Assembly (NCBI GenBank): GCA_003545515.1
Contig: DPYD01000002.1
Span: 1 to 8,731, forward strand
Source: Candidatus Kaiserbacteria bacterium
GTDB lineage: Bacteria; Patescibacteriota; Minisyncoccia; Phycocordibacterales; UBA2100
Reading direction: 5' to 3'
Length of the DNA stretch: 8,731 bases
Shown: one piece after another, positions 6,117 through 8,731 of the stretch
Layout: every line of letters begins with the position of its first letter
Position numbering within the stretch: the stretch's first letter is position 1
Notes under the pieces: generated by a model
Told to the model about the DNA's origin: nothing
The model's database searches: none
What the model saw: only the letters and a program-made list of their open reading frames with translations
Program-made: the position numbers and the translations under genes

Positions 6117-6145
6117 GAATATCTCCCCTATACGGGGAGATATTC
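6117..6145. terminator. Perfect 12-bp-stem hairpin
   Basis: GAATATCTCCCC (6117-6128) pairs perfectly with GGGGAGATATTC (6134-6145), five-base loop. On the - strand it is followed by ATTTGTATT, weakly T-rich; on the + strand no T-run follows. It coincides with the end (TAG at 6128-6130) of a degraded - strand reading frame, so it may be an old terminator for that frame. Confidence 0.5.
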
Positions 6146-6340
6146 TAATTCAGGTATCTTCCCGTTTGGGCTGGATGTGGCACCGTGTCTTGTTGGACTG
6201 GTTGCCGGCGGGTCCTCGAGCCAGAACTCTCTCCGCACTCTTGATACGATATTCAGTTGTGATTTGATAGTATCAAGTTCTTATTTAGCATGCAAGTCGC
6301 TTGATCTCTCCCAGTAGTGTCCTAATCGTTTCCGAAAAGG
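6128..6340 (-). pseudogene. Possible gene remnant with an internal stop
   Basis: One - strand frame reads from just inside the 40-bp palindrome (TGA at 6343-6341) through RLGHYWERSSDLHAK, a TAA at 6283-6281, then 50 further codons (ELDTIKSQLNIVSRVRREFW, a proline/threonine-rich stretch, ending ELEYLPV) to TAG at 6130-6128. There is no plausible start codon and no SD. It reads like the eroded end of a gene, but an open frame this short can arise by chance. No family is recognised. Confidence 0.22.
6240..6277. repeat. Short inverted repeats in the metK-maf intergenic region
   Basis: CTTGATAC (6240-6247) pairs with GTATCAAG (6270-6277), 22-base loop. The right arm also belongs to TTGATA-G-TATCAA (6264-6276), a 13-base near-palindrome typical in form of a dimeric regulator site. 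No regulator can be named. Confidence 0.3.
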
Positions 6341-6375
6341 TCAATTAGTGAACATATGTTCACTAATTGACCTTT
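6336..6375. repeat. Perfect 40-bp palindrome upstream of maf
   Basis: Every base pairs with its partner about a centre between 6355 and 6356; each arm is 20 bases and the central 14 are TGAACATATGTTCA. Symmetry stops at 6335/6376. There is no loop, unlike RNA terminators, and each arm carries TTGACC pointing outward. It ends 20 bases before the extended -10 box of maf. It may be an operator for a dimeric or multimeric protein, a mobile palindromic unit, or a cruciform-forming site. Confidence 0.85.
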
Positions 6376-6395
6376 ATAGTGGATGCCAGATGCCG

Positions 6396-6404
6396 TGATA
6401 TAGT
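6396..6404 (+). promoter_or_regulatory. Extended -10 promoter of maf, probably leaderless
   Basis: TGA-TATAGT with the -10 hexamer at 6399-6404 and TG at 6396-6397. Seven bases separate it from the maf ATG at 6412, so transcription should begin at the start codon. No good -35 is at the normal distance; TTGACC in the right arm of the palindrome (6367-6372) is too far (26 bases). Confidence 0.55.
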
Positions 6405-6411
6405 CTTCCCG

Positions 6412-6984
6412 ATGAGAAAAATAATCTTGGCATCGGCTTCTCCTTGGCGGAAGGAGCTTTTGAAAAGGGCCGGCATTTCGTTTCTCGTTGAGGTTAGCGG
6501 GTACGATGAAGACATGAGGAAAAGGATTTCGCCAAAGACGCTCGCCAGAAATCTCGCACTTGAAAAGGCACGCGCCGTCGCTGTGCGACATTCTAATGCA
6601 CTAATCGTTGCCGCCGACACGCTTGCCATATTTCGCGGGCGAGTGATAGGAAAACCGACAAATCTCTCGGAAGCGAAGAAAATTTTGGGGCAATTAAGCG
6701 GGAATTGTCATAGTCTTATTACCGGATTTGCTATTGTAGATACGGGCACAGGGAAGATTGTTACGCGGGCGATGGAGACAAAGGTGTGGTTTCGAAAACT
6801 CTCGAGGCGGGAAATAGATCGATATGTTAAGACGCGCGAACCGCTTACGGTCGCCGGAGGTTACGCAATACAAGGCGGCGGTTCCAGTTTTGCCAATCGC
6901 ATTGATGGAGATTTTTATAACATTGTCGGTCTTCCGCTCGCTGTGGTTGTCGAGGAGCTTCGTAAGTTCGGCGTCGGCATTTAA
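6412..6984 (+). CDS. maf: Maf family nucleoside triphosphate pyrophosphatase
   Basis: A 190-residue Maf protein, the usual length. Maf proteins hydrolyse nucleoside triphosphates (dTTP/UTP or modified nucleotides) to monophosphates and have been linked to arrest of septum formation. Motifs in order: ILASASPWRKELL (residues 5-17), AADTLAIFRGRVIGKP (67-82) with the catalytic aspartate at 69, LSGNCHSLITGFAI (95-108), and EPLTVAGGYAIQG (143-155) followed by IVGLPL. Two departures from the family are visible: SPWR replaces the common SPRR, and TVAGGYAIQG replaces the common DKAGAYGIQG, so substrate preference may be altered. The ATG at 6412 is chosen because family homology begins at once and an extended -10 box lies seven bases upstream; no SD. 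yvcK follows 40 bases later on the same strand. Confidence 0.93.
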   Translation: MRKIILASASPWRKELLKRAGISFLVEVSGYDEDMRKRISPKTLARNLALEKARAVAVRHSNALIVAADTLAIFRGRVIGKPTNLSEAKKILGQLSGNCHSLITGFAIVDTGTGKIVTRAMETKVWFRKLSRREIDRYVKTREPLTVAGGYAIQGGGSSFANRIDGDFYNIVGLPLAVVVEELRKFGVGI

Positions 6985-7009
6985 TCCATTGCCGTTACAT
7001 CAGAGAGGA

Positions 7010-7015
7010 TATACA
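7010..7015 (+). promoter_or_regulatory. Possible -10 box for yvcK
   Basis: TATACA lies nine bases before the yvcK ATG, with TTGCCG (6989-6994) 15 bases upstream. The spacing is short and an SD-like AGAGG overlaps the area, so this may be chance; yvcK may simply be co-transcribed with maf. Confidence 0.3.
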
Positions 7016-7024
7016 GTGGTTACA

Positions 7025-7969
7025 ATGAAAAAAGTCGTAACAATCGGCGGAGGTACTGGAAGTTATACTGTTTTGCGCGGTCTCAAAGACTTTCCGCTCG
7101 ACATTACAGCGGTCGTTTCCATGTTCGATTCCGGTGGTTCCACGGGTCGTCTTCGCGATGAGTTCGGGGTTTTGCCGCCCGGTGACATACGGCGCTGTCT
7201 CATTGCGCTTTCCGACGGCGCGCGCGCGGAGATTTTACGCGACCTTTTTAATTTTCGTTTTGAGAATGGCAATTCGCTGAAAGGGCACAGTTTCGGCAAT
7301 TTACTCCTCGTCGCACTTTCTTCCATTTACGGAAGCGACATTGAAGGCATCAGGAAAGCGTCCGAGCTTCTGCATCTAAAAGGAAAGGTGTTGCCAGTGT
7401 CTCTCGACCAATCCACACTGCACGCCATTCTTGAAAATGGTGAGGAGATAATTGGTGAGACGAATATTGATATTCCGAAGCATGATGGAACGGTGCGCAT
7501 CGAAAAAGTATTTTTAGAGCCATCTGCCAAAATCTTCGAGGAAACTGCTCAGGCCATAAAGGATGCAGATCTGATCATTATTGGCCCGGGCGATCCATAC
7601 ACCTCAATAATCCCCAATCTTCTTGTAAAGGGCATGGCAGAAGCGCTTCGCGCGAGCAAAGCGAAGAAGATTGCGGTCATGAATCTAATGAGCAAGTGGG
7701 GAGAAACACACGAATTCGCCGCCTCGGACATGGTACGAGAGATCTTGAAGTATAGTGGTTTCGAGAAGTTTGACTGCGTTATATGTAATACGGCAAAAAT
7801 GGATTCGGAGCTCGTCTCAGCATATGAGAAAGAAAAAAAGTTTCCGATTCATTGTGATGATAAACTCTCAGACTATGCAAGGGAGGTTAAAACCGGAGAC
7901 TATTTTTCCGAAGCAGACATCGCACGCCACGACTCAGCAAAAATAGCCAGAGTTATAGCCATATTATAG
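7025..7969 (+). CDS. yvcK: YvcK/GlmR family UDP-sugar-binding regulator (CofD-like)
   Basis: A 314-residue protein of the YvcK (UPF0052, CofD-like) family. It begins with a Rossmann-type loop, VVTIGGGTGSYTVLRGLK (residues 4-21), then SMFDSGGSTGRLRDEFG (32-48) and LPPGDIRRCL (50-59), GHSFGNLLL (87-95), and IIIGPGDPYTSIIPNLLV (184-201), followed by AVMNLMSKWGET. Family knowledge: these proteins bind UDP-GlcNAc and are needed for normal envelope growth on gluconeogenic carbon; in B. subtilis the protein, renamed GlmR, stimulates GlmS. glmS lies about 3.4 kb upstream here, supporting the same link. Start: the ATG at 7025 matches the family N-terminus; an in-frame GTG at 7016 would add three residues and has AGAGG seven bases upstream, so either may be used. 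The stop lies 19 bases before the next gene. Confidence 0.95.
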   Translation: MKKVVTIGGGTGSYTVLRGLKDFPLDITAVVSMFDSGGSTGRLRDEFGVLPPGDIRRCLIALSDGARAEILRDLFNFRFENGNSLKGHSFGNLLLVALSSIYGSDIEGIRKASELLHLKGKVLPVSLDQSTLHAILENGEEIIGETNIDIPKHDGTVRIEKVFLEPSAKIFEETAQAIKDADLIIIGPGDPYTSIIPNLLVKGMAEALRASKAKKIAVMNLMSKWGETHEFAASDMVREILKYSGFEKFDCVICNTAKMDSELVSAYEKEKKFPIHCDDKLSDYAREVKTGDYFSEADIARHDSAKIARVIAIL

Positions 7970-7973
7970 CTCG

Positions 7974-7982
7974 TGATAGAAT
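7974..7982 (+). promoter_or_regulatory. Extended -10 promoter of the Gmad2-protein gene, probably leaderless
   Basis: TGA-TAGAAT with the hexamer at 7977-7982 and TG at 7974-7975, starting five bases after the yvcK stop. Six bases separate it from the ATG at 7989, the same geometry as at the antitoxin and maf genes. No convincing -35 is seen. Confidence 0.5.
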
Positions 7983-7988
7983 TGTGAT

Positions 7989-8429
7989 ATGGATAAAAAA
8001 CTCGTCGTTGCGCTTGTTATTCTCTTTTTCGTCATACTAGCTGGTGCAGTTTTGCTCGCATGGCCGACACCGATTAAGAACGGGAATGATTTTGTTGAAC
8101 CACCCTTTATATCTGCAAACGTCACCGTTTCTTCCCCCGCTCCGGACTCTACGGTTCCATCTTCTTTTACGCTTATTGGCAGAGCGCGCGGTAATTGGTA
8201 TTTTGAGGCGTCATTTCCAGTGGAAGTACAAGACGCGAATGGAAATGTCGTTGGTCAGGGTCTCGCGACGGCGGAGGGCGAGTGGATGACGACTGAATTC
8301 GTACCATTCTCTGCGCCGGTCACTATAGAAAATTACTCCGGCCCAGCGACGCTGGTTCTCATAAAAGACAATCCGTCTGGTTTACCGGAACACGATGATT
8401 CTGTCTCATTTCCGATAACGGTTCAGTAG
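7989..8429 (+). CDS. Membrane-anchored Gmad2 immunoglobulin-like domain protein
   Basis: A 146-residue protein. Residues 5-25 (LVVALVILFFVILAGAVLLAW) form one strongly hydrophobic helix behind a short MDKK start, acting as signal anchor; no lipobox cysteine follows, so the rest should sit outside the membrane, tethered. Residues about 46-145 match the bacterial Gmad2 beta-sandwich domain: VSSPAPDSTVPSSFTLIGRARG, NWYFEASFPVEVQDANG, GEWMTTEFVPF and a final KDNPSGLPEHDD segment. Gmad2 domains occur in spore germination (GerM-associated) and other extracellular proteins; single-domain anchored forms like this are frequent in CPR genomes, function unknown. The start lies six bases after an extended -10 box. 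No clear terminator follows; the DNA beyond is a structured non-coding region. Confidence 0.85.
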   Translation: MDKKLVVALVILFFVILAGAVLLAWPTPIKNGNDFVEPPFISANVTVSSPAPDSTVPSSFTLIGRARGNWYFEASFPVEVQDANGNVVGQGLATAEGEWMTTEFVPFSAPVTIENYSGPATLVLIKDNPSGLPEHDDSVSFPITVQ

Positions 8430-8505
8430 CAGGTCGCTTAATTAAAAAGATGTTTCGGTCGCGGAGATAAGAAGTCGAGAGACAATATCCCATTTACTCT
8501 TACGA

Positions 8506-8565
8506 GCGACGTAGAGCGAGAGTCCCGAAAGCTCGCTTTCGTATTTGGAGCGAGGTGCTCGAAAC
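8506..8565. repeat. Hairpin-bearing element, copy A
   Basis: GCGACGTAGAGCGAG (8506-8520), a hairpin CGAAAG-CTCG-CTTTCG (8526-8541), then GAGCGAGGTGCTC (8548-8560), itself able to fold, and GAAA. Copy B at 8659 has the same order with 14 of 15 bases shared in the leading block. Confidence 0.55.
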
Positions 8566-8658
8566 CAATAACGCCCTGCGCTTGCCTGCGTTCCGCGCGC
8601 AAGCAGGCGGCCACGCACAGGCAGACGCTCTGTAGAGTCGGAATGCATTGGTTTACTG

Positions 8659-8720
8659 GCGACGTAGGGCGAGCGAAATGCAAAAGTACTCTTTTGCATT
8701 TCCGAGCCGAGGAGTCAGAA
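8659..8720. repeat. Hairpin-bearing element, copy B
   Basis: GCGACGTAGGGCGAG (8659-8673), then a perfect 12-bp stem GAAATGCAAAAG (8675-8686) and CTTTTGCATTTC (8691-8702) with a TACT loop, then GAGCCGAGGAGTC (8704-8716) and GAAA. The flanking blocks match copy A while the hairpin sequence is entirely different. Confidence 0.6.
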
Positions 8721-8731
8721 ATTGGCGGAAA

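Larger units (their letters stand above)
8430..8731. other. Gene-free region rich in inverted repeats (runs off the window)
   Basis: About 300 bases with no credible gene; open frames on the - strand cross the stems and have unnatural composition. Contents: a first element from GCGACGTAGAGCGAG (8506); AAACCAAT (8562-8569) pairing with ATTGGTTT (8647-8654); between these, nested GC-rich stems such as TGCCTGCGT (8583-8591) with ACGCACAGGCA (8613-8623) and GCTTGC with GCAAGC; and a second element from GCGACGTAGGGCGAG (8659) to the window edge. It could encode a structured RNA or be a cluster of palindromic DNA repeats. Confidence 0.55.

Noticed and set aside
6146..6335. tRNA gene in the metK-maf gap
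   Set aside because: GGTCCTCGAGCC looked T-loop-like but no acceptor, D or anticodon arms can be formed around it.
6367..6411. Longer maf start at TTG 6367
   Set aside because: It begins inside the 40-bp palindrome and adds 15 residues before the canonical Maf N-terminus.
6824..7024. Long N-terminal extension of yvcK overlapping maf
   Set aside because: Out-of-frame reading of maf; the YvcK family begins at MKKVVTIGGGTG.
8438..8699. - strand protein-coding frames at the right end
   Set aside because: They run through perfect inverted repeats, lack SD or promoter, and have cysteine/arginine-rich sequence with no recognisable fold.
8506..8720. CRISPR array
   Set aside because: Only two diverged copies 153 bases apart, with hairpins instead of uniform repeats and spacers; no cas genes.

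Overview
The window most likely comes from a member of the Candidate Phyla Radiation (Patescibacteria), probably a Parcubacteria-type lineage. This is an inference. It rests on a short single-helix Gmad2-domain lipid-anchor-free exported protein, a compact layout with genes abutting or overlapping by a few bases, several start codons placed directly behind an extended -10 box (leaderless style), a mix of Shine-Dalgarno (SD) and non-SD starts, the standard genetic code, and many palindromes in non-coding DNA. GC content is moderate. The genes are chromosomal housekeeping genes with accessory inserts between them.

Layout. (1) 1-1353, + strand: the 3' end of a dihydroorotate dehydrogenase-like gene overlaps a serine beta-lactamase-fold hydrolase gene that carries three TTCCATATATGGAA palindromes in its coding sequence. 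(2) 1407-1616, - strand: a small gene with a strong SD whose product resembles ribosome modulation factor; a hairpin separates it from the convergent hydrolase gene. (3) 1785-3605, + strand: complete glmS. (4) 3649-4868, - strand: an unrecognised basic protein, then a RelE/ParE-type toxin and its antitoxin. (5) 4909-5961, - strand: metK. A near-exact copy of the last nine codons and stop of metK lies beyond the toxin gene, so the toxin-antitoxin pair is bracketed by 27-bp direct repeats. (6) 5962-6411: a 450-bp gene-free interval with a branched inverted-repeat structure ahead of metK, a perfect 12-bp-stem hairpin, a degraded reading frame and a perfect 40-bp palindrome next to the maf promoter. 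(7) 6412-8429, + strand: maf, yvcK (glmR) and a Gmad2-domain protein. (8) 8430-8731: non-coding DNA full of inverted repeats, with two diverged copies of one hairpin-bearing element.

How the genes fit together. GlmS makes glucosamine-6-phosphate, the first committed step to UDP-GlcNAc. YvcK-family proteins bind UDP-GlcNAc and in Bacillus subtilis stimulate GlmS, so the window holds an enzyme and its likely regulator. Maf is a nucleotide pyrophosphatase often linked to division. MetK supplies S-adenosylmethionine and the DHODH-like enzyme belongs to pyrimidine synthesis. The most unusual signals are the metK-tail duplication around the toxin-antitoxin pair, the in-frame palindromes, the 40-bp palindrome and the two structured non-coding regions.
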